Source: Asticcacaulis sp. SL142 (GTDB lineage: Bacteria; Pseudomonadota; Alphaproteobacteria; Caulobacterales; Caulobacteraceae). From it: a stretch of DNA of 64,000 nt. Made by a program: the position numbers and the translations under genes. Where the stretch lies: NCBI RefSeq assembly GCF_026625745.1, contig NZ_CP113061.1, positions 2,629,501 through 2,693,500 on the forward strand, written 5' to 3'. Below are positions 17,906 to 26,163 of this stretch, piece after piece (position 1 is the first letter of the stretch; every line of letters begins with the position of its first letter). A model generated the notes under the pieces. The model ran no database searches. It was not told where the DNA came from and worked only from the letters and a program-made list of their open reading frames with translations.

Positions 17906-20089
17906 TCACGCCACCCAGACGGTGTTATCGTCGGTATCTGCGGCATCATCCTGCGGTGCGGCTTCTGGTTTTATCGCTTCGATATCGTTCTGGTGGGGCA
18001 GGTGGATCGAGAAGGTCGCCCCTTCGGACGGCTCAGACTCTAAGGTGATCCAGCCACCGTGCAGTTCGGTCAGGGCCTTAACAAGCGCCAGCCCAAGCCC
18101 CGGCCCGCCGCGCTCTCGGCCGACATAGCGGTCAAATATATGGGCTTGTTTATCGTAAGGAATCCCGCGGCCTTTGTGGCTGACCTCAAGACGCAGGGTG
18201 TCGCCGTCGCGGTCGGTTTTGAGCACGATCGCCGTATCCGCCGCCGCATTGCGCTGGGCATTGTCGATCAGGTGATCCAGCATCTGCCCCAGCCGGCGCG
18301 GATCGACCCGGATCATGGTATCATCGCTCAGGCCCATATGCTCAAAGCGCAGATTGCGCGTGGCCAGCACACCATCCAGCCTCAGTGACAGATCATGCAG
18401 GATGGTGCCAAACGTCACGTCCGATAGGGAAATCTGCATTTCCCCGGCATCCATTTGCGCCATATCAAGTACGTCATCGATGGAGCGGGCCAGTTCACGA
18501 CCGGCGCTCTGGATGGCGGTCAGATAGTTTAGTTGTTTCTCGTTAAGGCCCGCTGACTGCGAAGTCATCAGTTCCGAATAGCCGACAATGGTGGTCATCG
18601 GCGTGCGCAGTTCATAGGACACATTGGCCACAAATTCGCGTTTCAGCCGCACCGATTCATTGAGCGCCATGTCGCGGTCTTCGATAGCCTGCTCAAGGTT
18701 ACGGGTGGCGGTAATGTCGGCAAAGGCCACCAGGGTCGCCCCATCCGGCAGAGGCTGGGCGCGCCAGCGCGCCAGCCGCCCGTCCGAAACGCGGACCTCG
18801 CCCATCTGCGGGGCGCGGGCGATCGGATCGGTATCGGTGACGCGCGCCTTAAGCTCGGCCCAGAAGCCCTTATCGTGAACCAGCGGCAGGCACAGTTCGG
18901 CCATGACGGCAAAATCCATCATGGTGACCATATCTTCAGCCGACAGGTTCCAGAAGGCATCAAAGGCGGCGTTGCGCAACCGCAACCGTCCATCCGACCC
19001 GAACACACTGACGGCATCGAGAAGCTGATCGAGCGTGGCACGCTGCACCTGAATCAGAGAATTGAACTGGGATTTGAGTTTCAGTTCGTCGGTTTTATCG
19101 ACATAAAGAGTAAGCAGTCCCCCCAGGGGATGCGGCTGACGCACGACCTTAAGGGATCGGCCGCCGGGCAGGCTCCACATCTCATCCGGGGCTATGTCCT
19201 TGAGACCATAAAACTCAAGCTCTTGCGCCTTCCACTTGGCATAGTCGCCCATCTCCGGCAGGCGGCGTTTCTGGCGCAGACGATCCAGCAACTCACCGTG
19301 GGTTGGACGTTCCGCCAGCCACGCCGGATCGAGATCCCACAGGGTCTCGAACGCCCGGTTATGGAAGGTCAGGCGCTTTTCAGGCCCAAAGATCGCCACG
19401 GCGTCTTCGAGACGGTCAAGGGTTTCATCGTGGGCCTTGGCGTGGCGTTTCAGCGCATCGCGGCTTTCCTCGGCCTCGGTGACATCCAGCGCGTAGGCGG
19501 CAAAATAGCCTTCGGACAGCGGCTCGACCGTGACGGCAAAGGCCCGTCTTTGGCCATCAAGGGTCAGCCAGCGGAAGCCTTCGCGGTGGCTGGCGGTGGC
19601 CACAGCTTCCTGCACCAGCGCGTCAGCCGAGCGATCTAGGCTAAGGTCGCGTTCGCGGGCGTCGGCAAGGCTTTCCGCTTCAACGGCTTTCAACCAGGCG
19701 CTATTGGCCCAGACCAGACGCCCGTCTTTGGAGACGATCCAGCACGGGGCGGGCAAATGCTCGGCCATCTGGGCGAACGGCCCCGACGACAGGGAGGTCT
19801 GCGCCCCGGCTATGGCTAGCCTGATCCAGGCGGTGGCACCCGACGGGCGGCCCTCGACAATCAGGGTCTTACCCGCCACGCCCACGGCCTTTTCGGCGAA
19901 TATTTCAAACCGACACGGCTTACCCGCCTCAATCAGGGCCTTGAGATCGGCTTCGGCCTGCGGGGAGCTTTGGCTCAAGGCCTCTAAGACCTGCGGTGCG
20001 CAGTCGGTAATATCACAATCACCATATGACACCCCCAGAGCCTCGGCGCAGGCTTTTAAGGTTTCATCCCCCCACACCAGCCGCACCAT
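17906..20089 (-). CDS. divL: DivL-type PAS/tyrosine-variant histidine kinase, main body
   Basis: This 727-aa frame carries the PAS and kinase body of DivL, the cell-cycle protein that in Caulobacter promotes CckA-CtrA signalling and responds to DivK. Three PAS-like modules lie at about 115-200, 215-320 and 340-440. In the dimerisation helix, FVANVSYELRTPM has Tyr492 (codon at 18614-18616) where kinases have His, the DivL hallmark. The ATPase domain is degenerate: the N box is HLIDNAQRNA and the G1 box is VSHKGRG, with no Asp. The N-terminal membrane anchor lies in a different frame (20118-20300); restoring one base would give about 797 aa, near the usual DivL size. Confidence 0.88.
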   Translation of the reverse strand: MVRLVWGDETLKACAEALGVSYGDCDITDCAPQVLEALSQSSPQAEADLKALIEAGKPCRFEIFAEKAVGVAGKTLIVEGRPSGATAWIRLAIAGAQTSLSSGPFAQMAEHLPAPCWIVSKDGRLVWANSAWLKAVEAESLADARERDLSLDRSADALVQEAVATASHREGFRWLTLDGQRRAFAVTVEPLSEGYFAAYALDVTEAEESRDALKRHAKAHDETLDRLEDAVAIFGPEKRLTFHNRAFETLWDLDPAWLAERPTHGELLDRLRQKRRLPEMGDYAKWKAQELEFYGLKDIAPDEMWSLPGGRSLKVVRQPHPLGGLLTLYVDKTDELKLKSQFNSLIQVQRATLDQLLDAVSVFGSDGRLRLRNAAFDAFWNLSAEDMVTMMDFAVMAELCLPLVHDKGFWAELKARVTDTDPIARAPQMGEVRVSDGRLARWRAQPLPDGATLVAFADITATRNLEQAIEDRDMALNESVRLKREFVANVSYELRTPMTTIVGYSELMTSQSAGLNEKQLNYLTAIQSAGRELARSIDDVLDMAQMDAGEMQISLSDVTFGTILHDLSLRLDGVLATRNLRFEHMGLSDDTMIRVDPRRLGQMLDHLIDNAQRNAAADTAIVLKTDRDGDTLRLEVSHKGRGIPYDKQAHIFDRYVGRERGGPGLGLALVKALTELHGGWITLESEPSEGATFSIHLPHQNDIEAIKPEAAPQDDAADTDDNTVWVA

Positions 20090-20117
20090 ATCATCTTCGA
20101 CTGCCAGAAACGCTTCA

Positions 20118-20300
20118 TCAAAGGCCGAGGTCGCGGCATCCAGTTCCCGACAGCATGGTCTGTTTCAGGCCAAGATCGGCTTTGAGCGCATCACGCTGCG
20201 CCCCCAGAGTGCCGCGCTGCCGCCACGACAAAAAGGTCGTCGACAAAGCCAGAGCGAGCGATCCCCCGGCAACGGCTAAGGCTATGGCGGATACGTCCAT
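20118..20300 (-). pseudogene. divL: N-terminal membrane anchor of divL, out of frame
   Basis: This frame encodes MDVSAIALAVAGGSLALA plus a second hydrophobic stretch and a coiled-coil start, then stops after 60 residues. That is the expected anchor of DivL. In the other frame, sequence just after the break reads ELDAATSAFDEAFLAVEDDM directly into the PAS body at 20089. Removing one G (from the CCC run at 20146-20148 on the plus strand) joins the two. A stop in the body frame just upstream rules out an in-frame extension. It is either a sequencing or assembly indel, a real mutation, or a recoding site. Confidence 0.7.
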
Positions 20301-20393
20301 GCGCTACATTCAGGCTTTTCAAGATGACGAAAACGAATCAGATGATTTTGTATAGTAAATCAACTTGATTCCGCCGCCTTCAACAAAATGCGA

Positions 20394-21053
20394 TTATGGT
20401 AAATTTCGGACTTTGAGCTGTCGGGCGACAAGAAAGGAATAGGCCACGCAAATAAATGCGGGGACAATGCCGCACACAAAAATGGCCATACCAGCCTGTT
20501 CCGGCGGTAGAATAAAATTCGCAATTATCATTATAGACCCCGCCATCATGAATATAATTCCTGAAAAACGGTGCGTGCGATCCCATACCGTCTCATTCTT
20601 GAGTGTCCAGGGTGTGCGGATGCCCATGATCCGGTTTTGACGCATTTTTGGCATGAAGTTGCCGAGTATGATGAAAACTACCCCCGGTGCGATCAGCATC
20701 AGACGTACATCCATATCAATGCCTAAGGCGCGGCTGACTATGAAACCGTGGGCGACGGCTAAAACTGCGACAGTTGTAATCCATACGGCGGCATATGCTG
20801 CGGACGAGCGTTCAAGTGTCTTCTGGTTCGGCATCAACCTTGGTAAAACCCATAACAAAAGGCCTATGACTAATAGTGTTCCCGGCATGATGGCCAGACC
20901 TATGTCACGGGGTTGAAAGCCATCAGCCATACCCGCAGCATTAAAGTGGGTGGCAATAGGAACATCCGGCAGGATCGAGTGGGCCCAGAGCGAAACGGCT
21001 ACCAGAGCCCCTAAAACCACCACATTAAAAAAGATCGCAAATCCCGACTTCAT
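20394..21053 (-). CDS. SdpI/DUF1648 family membrane protein
   Basis: A 219-aa protein with about six transmembrane helices. It has the DUF1648 opening (LPDVPIATHFNAAGMADGF) and the SdpI signature GNFMPKMRQNRIMGIRTPWTLKNETVWDRTHRFSG. In Bacillus, SdpI is the immunity protein and receptor for the SdpC toxin and sequesters SdpR. Here it is immediately downstream of an SdpR-like ArsR gene, whose stop abuts this start (TAAATG). No toxin gene is in the window, so an envelope-stress sensing role is as likely as immunity. Confidence 0.88.
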   Translation of the reverse strand: MKSGFAIFFNVVVLGALVAVSLWAHSILPDVPIATHFNAAGMADGFQPRDIGLAIMPGTLLVIGLLLWVLPRLMPNQKTLERSSAAYAAVWITTVAVLAVAHGFIVSRALGIDMDVRLMLIAPGVVFIILGNFMPKMRQNRIMGIRTPWTLKNETVWDRTHRFSGIIFMMAGSIMIIANFILPPEQAGMAIFVCGIVPAFICVAYSFLVARQLKVRNLP

Positions 21054-21365
21054 TTAAACCCCCGTTGTCTTTGTGATGACATTTTCCGATACAACCTCAC
21101 GCGCTTCCCCTACCTTGAATGTGGTCATCAAGGACATTATGGCCTCCTCCAGAACCGACACATTCAGCCGGTAGATTAAGGTCGTGCCGTGCCGCGTCAC
21201 ATCGATCAGCCCCGCAGTTTTGAGCACGGTGAAATGACCGGACAGGGTCGGTTTTGACACCTGAACCTGATCAGCAATGTCGCCCGCACTCATGGCCTGT
21301 TCCCGAAGGAGTTCCAAAATCCGCCTTCGGGTTGGGTCAGCCAGAGCCTTATAGATTTCAGCCAT
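21054..21365 (-). CDS. ArsR-family regulator, SdpR-like
   Basis: A 103-aa winged-helix repressor: YKALADPTRRRILELLREQ, then SAGDIADQVQVSKPTLSGHFTVLKTAGLID and a wing RHGTTLIYRLN. There is no Cys metal site. With the downstream SdpI-like membrane gene it forms an sdpRI-like pair; in Bacillus, SdpI retains SdpR at the membrane to relieve repression. A perfect inverted repeat overlapping a promoter lies immediately upstream, which supports autoregulation. Confidence 0.88.
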   Translation of the reverse strand: MAEIYKALADPTRRRILELLREQAMSAGDIADQVQVSKPTLSGHFTVLKTAGLIDVTRHGTTLIYRLNVSVLEEAIMSLMTTFKVGEAREVVSENVITKTTGV

Positions 21366-21375
21366 AGAGATACCT

Positions 21376-21419
21376 TATTTTGGTAATTCGTAAAATACCA
21401 AAATATAGAGCCGTGTCAA
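21376..21419 (-). promoter_or_regulatory. Promoter with overlapping operator of the sdpRI-like pair
   Basis: On the minus strand, TTGACA (21414-21419) and TATTTT (21392-21397) are separated by 16 bases. The -10 box lies inside a perfect 10-base inverted repeat, TATTTTGGTA (21376-21385) and TACCAAAATA (21396-21405), with centres 20 bases apart. That is the geometry of an ArsR-type operator that blocks RNA polymerase. Confidence 0.65.
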
Positions 21420-21503
21420 ATTTGTTTTTAACATACCGTCTTCACCCTTTGGAAACCTGTGGTCGCGTTATAGAGTGGCAACGGTTTTGGATAGGTTCTG
21501 ATC

Positions 21504-22121
21504 ATGGCCAGCGTGCGCTACCCCATCGCCCTACATGGCATCGATGTCCTCAATAGCTGGGCATCGAAGGGGTTTGCGCGTGCGGCCCGTGAATCTGAGG
21601 CCATGGCCGAATCCGGCAAATCCGTACAATTTGTGTCTGAAGTCGTGGGGCCGAAATTTGAGACGGAAAGTGCCGCCCTTGATTATTACGGCGCGCAATA
21701 CCCCGAACTGCTTGAGGATGCGCGGCCCGGATTAAGGTTTACACCGGATGCGGCGGATAATTTTGCCCGCCTGATGTGCCGGGCCGAGCCGGTAAAATCA
21801 GCCAAACGCACCACACCCGTTATGGCCCAGGGCCAGCGCTGGCCTGCACCGACAAAGCCAGTCACATCGGTGTGGCAGCTCAGCCTGTCCTATTGGAAGA
21901 TTATCCCCAAGCGTGTGGCGAAACCGGCGGCAGGACTTCAGCCCTATATTCAGGCGCGGGCCGTGCGTAAAAAAGCGCTCGGTCAGGCCCTCACCCCCGA
22001 AGAGGTGCAGGCCCTGGCGGCAAACCCGCTCATGTCATATCGCCCGCAAAAGGCGCTGGACATTGGTCTGTTTGAATTTATCCCGCCGGATAATCCCAAT
22101 ATCATTATCGCGGATGAGTGA
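21504..22121 (+). CDS. Conserved hypothetical protein
   Basis: A 205-aa cytoplasmic protein I cannot assign. It has no signal peptide or membrane helix. The N-terminal third (IDVLNSWASKGFARAARESEAM, then FVSEVVGPKFETESAALDYY) looks helical. The middle holds PVMAQGQRWPAPTKPVTSVWQLSLSYWKI and the end is acidic. It runs convergent to regA, ending just before the regA stop. Composition matches its neighbours, so it is probably a native gene. Confidence 0.6.
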   Translation: MASVRYPIALHGIDVLNSWASKGFARAARESEAMAESGKSVQFVSEVVGPKFETESAALDYYGAQYPELLEDARPGLRFTPDAADNFARLMCRAEPVKSAKRTTPVMAQGQRWPAPTKPVTSVWQLSLSYWKIIPKRVAKPAAGLQPYIQARAVRKKALGQALTPEEVQALAANPLMSYRPQKALDIGLFEFIPPDNPNIIIADE

Positions 22122-22682
22122 TTATTTGGGCGCGCGCTTGGCCAGTATACGTTGCAGGGTCCTGCGGTGCATGTTGAGGCGGCGGGCTGTTTCCGACACG
22201 TTCTGGCCGCACAGGGTATAGACCCGCTGAATGTGCTCCCAGCGCACCCGGTCGGCTGACATCGGATTTTCCGGCGGGGCGGGGCTGTGGTCTTCAATCG
22301 CCAGCAATGCCTTAACCACATCGTCGGCATCGGCGGGTTTTGATAAGTAATCGATCGCGCCGGATTTCACAGCCGCAACGGCGGTGGCGATATTACCATA
22401 GCCGGTCAGCATGATGGCGCGGGCATCTGGCCGCTTGGCGTTCAGGGCCTCGACGGCTTTCAAGCCATTACCGTCTTCAAGGCGCATATCCATGACACCG
22501 AACGCCGGAGGGTTGGCGGCAATAGCCGTCAGAGCCCCAGCCACGCTGTCTACGGCGGTGACCTGAAAGCCTCTCGCCTCCAGCGCGCGCGCCAGACGCT
22601 GACGGAACGGCGCGTCGTCATCGAGCAGGATCAGGGTCTTGTCCGCCAGATTGGCTATGGTTTCACTTACCGCATCGGCCAT
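22122..22682 (-). CDS. regA: Redox response regulator, RegA/ActR/PrrA family
   Basis: A 186-aa response regulator with a receiver domain (LILLDDDAPFRQRLARALEARGF, phospho-acceptor Asp in VMDMRLEDGNG, Lys in YLSKPADADD) and a short Pro-rich linker. The C-terminal Fis-type helix-turn-helix reads NVSETARRLNMHRRTLQRIL, nearly invariant in RegA/PrrA/ActR. It globally controls respiration, carbon fixation or oxidase genes in response to quinone redox state. The kinase gene ends one base upstream of its start. Confidence 0.94.
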   Translation of the reverse strand: MADAVSETIANLADKTLILLDDDAPFRQRLARALEARGFQVTAVDSVAGALTAIAANPPAFGVMDMRLEDGNGLKAVEALNAKRPDARAIMLTGYGNIATAVAAVKSGAIDYLSKPADADDVVKALLAIEDHSPAPPENPMSADRVRWEHIQRVYTLCGQNVSETARRLNMHRRTLQRILAKRAPK

Positions 22683-22683
22683 T

Positions 22684-24057
22684 TTATAGCTCCAGTCCTG
22701 AAATCTGCATCTGATCGCGCCGCCACATCGCCTTGACGAAGGCCCCGCGATCTGGGCTTGCGCGGTTGCCGAAGCTGACCACCGCGCCGGAATATTCGCA
22801 CAGGGTCTTGGCGATGAAAAACCCTAACCCCATACCACCGGGCTTATGACGCAGTTGCGCCTTAACGTCACTGTGGCGTGTTGACACATAGGGCTCACCC
22901 AGCCGGCCCAGGATTTCCGAAGAAAAGCCCGCACCGTCGTCTTCGACGCTTAAGGCCACATGGGCATCAAAAATGTCGACCCTGATCCACACCTGAGTGG
23001 CGGCAAAATCGACGGCGTTTTCGACAAAGGCCGACAGGGCATGCAGCCATTCGGGGCGGCGTTTGATGGTGATGGCGCTGCTGGTTGCGCCGTCCATAGA
23101 AATGTCGATATGGATGGTCTTGCCAAAATGCTGAAACGGTTCGGCGACCTCTTCCAGAAAGGCCCTAAGCGGCATCTGGTCATAAACCTCATCGACGGTT
23201 TCCGGCTGTTGCGACAGGGTCTTGAGAATGTCGCGGCAGCGCTTTGACTGCGACACCAGCAGGGCGGCATCTTCATGGAGCGGATCGTCCTTATCGAGCG
23301 CCAGCATCATTTCCTTAGCCACGACCTGAATGGTGCCCAGCGGCGTACCCAGTTCATGGGCGGCCGCGGCGGCAAGGCCCCCAAGCGCCGATAGGCGGTG
23401 CTCTTTTTCCATGACGGCGCGGGTGGCCTCAAGCGCTTGCTCCATGCGTTTGGCTTCCAGTGCGGCCTGCCAGGCATAGCCCGCGGTGAATACAATCCCG
23501 ATCAGAAGGGCAGCCAGAAACCCGACCCGGTACATGGGCGGCAGATATAGCGACTGACCTTCATGCCAGGGCAGGTCAAGCGACCAGAAAAACAGGCTGA
23601 CGGAGGCCGCGAGTGCCACGCCTATGACGACGATCCCCTGACGGGTCGGCAGGTTGGCGGCAGCGACTGTCGGGGGTGCTATCAGCATCAGGCAAAACGG
23701 GTTATTGAGCCCGCCGGTCACCCCCAACAGCACCGCCAGTTGCAGGGTATCAAAGCTTAACTGAACCGCCGCTTCCCAGTCCTTAAGTTGTGACCGCGAC
23801 CGCCCGCCCAGCATAAACAGGGCATTGAGCCAGACGCTAGCGGCGATGATGGCCAGACACAGACCGACATTGATTTCATAGCCAAAACCAAACGCCACCA
23901 GCAAGACCATGCCGGTCTGACCGATGATGGCCAGCCAGCGCAGGAACACCAGCGTACGAAGGCGCAGGTGATCGCGTCCGCCCAGAGGCGGGGCGGCGGT
24001 TAGATCCAGCGTCTTGAAATCAAGGCCGATCCGCTTAAAGGTTTGGCTAAAATCCAT
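22684..24057 (-). CDS. regB: Redox sensor histidine kinase, RegB/ActS/PrrB family
   Basis: A 457-aa kinase with six transmembrane helices in the N-terminal half. The quinone-sensing heptapeptide GGLNNPF is intact between helices. The H box is AAAHELGTPLGTIQVVAKEM, and the redox-active Cys of the family is present in SQSKRCRDILKTLSQQ. The ATPase domain follows (VENAVDFAATQV, DDGAGF, GGMGLGFFIAKTLC). The ATG at 24057 is chosen because the longer frame to 24123 overlaps the divergent SCO gene and lacks similarity. It is divergent from a SCO/SenC gene, the classical regB neighbour. Confidence 0.93.
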   Translation of the reverse strand: MDFSQTFKRIGLDFKTLDLTAAPPLGGRDHLRLRTLVFLRWLAIIGQTGMVLLVAFGFGYEINVGLCLAIIAASVWLNALFMLGGRSRSQLKDWEAAVQLSFDTLQLAVLLGVTGGLNNPFCLMLIAPPTVAAANLPTRQGIVVIGVALAASVSLFFWSLDLPWHEGQSLYLPPMYRVGFLAALLIGIVFTAGYAWQAALEAKRMEQALEATRAVMEKEHRLSALGGLAAAAAHELGTPLGTIQVVAKEMMLALDKDDPLHEDAALLVSQSKRCRDILKTLSQQPETVDEVYDQMPLRAFLEEVAEPFQHFGKTIHIDISMDGATSSAITIKRRPEWLHALSAFVENAVDFAATQVWIRVDIFDAHVALSVEDDGAGFSSEILGRLGEPYVSTRHSDVKAQLRHKPGGMGLGFFIAKTLCEYSGAVVSFGNRASPDRGAFVKAMWRRDQMQISGLEL

Positions 24058-24101
24058 GAATGGCCTATTGAGGCGGGAACTTATCAGAGGTGAGTAAATA
24101 G

Positions 24102-24710
24102 ATGACGAAATCGCGCCTGACAATTATCCTTATTATTTTTGTGGGATTATTCGCACTCATTGGGTCTTACTGGTACACGACGCTTAAGGCGGCACCCGGC
24201 GGCGGCACGGCTCAGGTCGATCCGTCAGTCAAGGTCGGCGGTGATTTTACCATGATCGACCAGAATGGCCGTGTGGTCACGCAAGACATTCTCAAAGGTA
24301 AGTGGTCGGCGGTGTTTTTTGGTTTTACCTATTGCCCGGATATCTGTCCGCTTACCTTGCAACACCTGTCGGCGGTGCAAAAGGAGCTGGGTGATAAGGC
24401 CAAGGATTTCCAGATCGTGTTCGTCACCGTTGACCCTGAACGCGACAGTCCGGCAGCCATGAAGTCCTATATCGAAAGCCCTGGCTTTCCCGGTGGTGTC
24501 ATTGGTCTTACCGGCACGCCTGAACAGGTGGATGGTATCGCCAAGGCTTACCGCGCCACCTATTCCAAATCGGGAGAAGGCGACGACTACACCATGAACC
24601 ACACGGCCGTGATCTATCTGATGAACCCGGAAGGACAGTTCGCCTTACCCCTTGGGCGCGAAATATCCCCCAAAGACAGCGCTGACATGATACGCAAGGA
24701 AATGCGGTGA
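24102..24710 (+). CDS. SCO1/SenC copper chaperone
   Basis: A 202-aa membrane-tethered thioredoxin-fold protein that delivers copper to the CuA site of cytochrome oxidase. One N-terminal helix is followed by the domain, with copper ligands C78 and C82 in FTYCPDICPLT and His167 in NHTAVIYL. FVTVDPERDSP is the family signature. It is divergent from regB with a 44-base gap; the senC-regBA association is typical of alphaproteobacteria and suggests redox-dependent control. Confidence 0.93.
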   Translation: MTKSRLTIILIIFVGLFALIGSYWYTTLKAAPGGGTAQVDPSVKVGGDFTMIDQNGRVVTQDILKGKWSAVFFGFTYCPDICPLTLQHLSAVQKELGDKAKDFQIVFVTVDPERDSPAAMKSYIESPGFPGGVIGLTGTPEQVDGIAKAYRATYSKSGEGDDYTMNHTAVIYLMNPEGQFALPLGREISPKDSADMIRKEMR

Positions 24711-24852
24711 CATCAGTTCAGGGCAGGTGCTTGAAAATGCTGCACCTGCTCATCACATCTTGGTTTGCGCCGCAGTAACCTATTGGCAGCTTTGCTGTGA
24801 TAGGGTTTAGTGAAGTGTCGCTCCGCGGCAGGATAAACCAAGGTAGAGTCAG

Positions 24853-26103
24853 ATGCTGTATTCGCTTCATGAGTACGCCTATTATTCGGCAGCCCCTATG
24901 CGGGCACTGGCGCAAATGACCCGTGATTTCTGGGGGTCAAAAGCTAATCTGGCCTCCGACACCGCGCTGGGGCGCACGCTTTATGCCTCGGCGGAGCTGT
25001 TTTCCAACGTCACACGCCGGTACGGTAAGCCGGACTGGCGCATCGACAGCGTGACCATCAACGATACCCCGGTGCGTGTGCAGATTGTCGAAGATTGGTC
25101 GACGCCGTGGGTAAAGCTGCTGCGCTTTCAGCGCGACAATGCCGATCTGCGCCGGGCCGGCGTCAAGAAAACCGCGCCGGCGGTGCTGATCGTAGCACCT
25201 CTGTCGGGTCACTACGCGACCCTGTTGCGGGGGACGGTGCAGGAATTTCTGCTCGATCACGATGTCTATATCACCGACTGGGTCAATGCCCGTCAGGTGC
25301 CGGTGCTGGAAGGCCGTTTTGATTTCTATAGCTACATGGACCACATCCAGCAGATGCTGGAGTTCATCGGCTCACGCATCCATGTGGTCGGGGTCTGCCA
25401 GCCGGGGCCGCCGGTTCTGGCTACGGCCTGCCTGATGGCGGAGGATAATCATCCCAACCGTCCGGCCTCCATGACCTTTATGGGCTCACCGATTGATGCG
25501 CGTTTCAACCCGACGGTCACCAATAATCTGGCCGAAGAACGCCCGTTCGCCTGGTTTAAATCGAACATGGTTCACAATGTCCCGCCGCCTTATCCGGGGG
25601 TCGGGCGCCGGGTCTATCCGGGCTTTGTGCAACTCTATAGCTTCATGAGCATGAACGAAGAGCGGCATATGGATGCGCTCAAAAGCTATTTCAGCAATCT
25701 GGTCGAAGATGATGGCGACGGCGTGGAAAAGCACCTGGAGTTCTATGACGAATATCTGTCGGTGCTTGACTTAACCGAAGAGTTTTACCTGCAAACTATC
25801 GATCTGGTCTTCCAGAAACATGCCTTGCCGAAGGGTGAGTTGGTCCACAACGGCCGTACTGTGAAGCCGCAAGCCATTACCGATATAGCCCTGATGACGG
25901 TCGAGGGTGAAAAAGACGATATTTCCGGCGTGGGTCAGACTCAGGCTGCTCATGAAATTTGTCCCAATATTCCCGCCGATATGAAAGAGCTTTATGTGCA
26001 GGCGGGGGCCGGACACTACGGCGTATTTAACGGTCGCCGTTTCCGCGAAAGCATCTATCCGAAAATCCGCGACTTCATTGCGAAAACGGATGCGAATCTT
26101 TAA
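24853..26103 (+). CDS. phaZ: Intracellular polyhydroxyalkanoate depolymerase
   Basis: A 416-aa alpha/beta-hydrolase of the PhaZ (PHB_depo_C) family that degrades native polyhydroxybutyrate granules. The N-terminus MLYSLHEYAYYSAAPMRALAQM is characteristic. The nucleophile elbow reads VVGVCQPGPPVLA, with Cys in place of the usual Ser, as in intracellular PHB depolymerases. Other signatures are TDWVNARQVPV, MGSPIDARFNPT, EGEKDDISGVGQT and the late GAGHYGVFNGRRFRE with the catalytic His. No phaC or phasin gene is in the window. Confidence 0.94.
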   Translation: MLYSLHEYAYYSAAPMRALAQMTRDFWGSKANLASDTALGRTLYASAELFSNVTRRYGKPDWRIDSVTINDTPVRVQIVEDWSTPWVKLLRFQRDNADLRRAGVKKTAPAVLIVAPLSGHYATLLRGTVQEFLLDHDVYITDWVNARQVPVLEGRFDFYSYMDHIQQMLEFIGSRIHVVGVCQPGPPVLATACLMAEDNHPNRPASMTFMGSPIDARFNPTVTNNLAEERPFAWFKSNMVHNVPPPYPGVGRRVYPGFVQLYSFMSMNEERHMDALKSYFSNLVEDDGDGVEKHLEFYDEYLSVLDLTEEFYLQTIDLVFQKHALPKGELVHNGRTVKPQAITDIALMTVEGEKDDISGVGQTQAAHEICPNIPADMKELYVQAGAGHYGVFNGRRFRESIYPKIRDFIAKTDANL

Positions 26104-26105
26104 GT

Positions 26106-26153
26106 CGCGCTTTTGGTTCCGAAAACCGCTGACACTTTTCGGAAAGCGCTTTA
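26106..26153. repeat. Alphaproteobacterial palindromic repeat, copy 2
   Basis: Outer arms CGCGCTTT and AAAGCGC and inner arms CCGAAAA and TTTTCGG can fold into one imperfect hairpin around CCGCTGACAC. It closely matches copy 3 at 28944-28992 and the degenerate copy at 17824. Similar elements are widespread between genes in Rhizobiales and Caulobacterales. It sits just after phaZ. Confidence 0.75.
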
Positions 26154-26163
26154 AATTAGGTTC

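Noticed and set aside
24723-24749. GCAGGTGC/GCACCTGC inverted repeat after the SCO gene as a terminator
   Set aside because: The stem is only 8 bases with an 11-base loop and no T-run.
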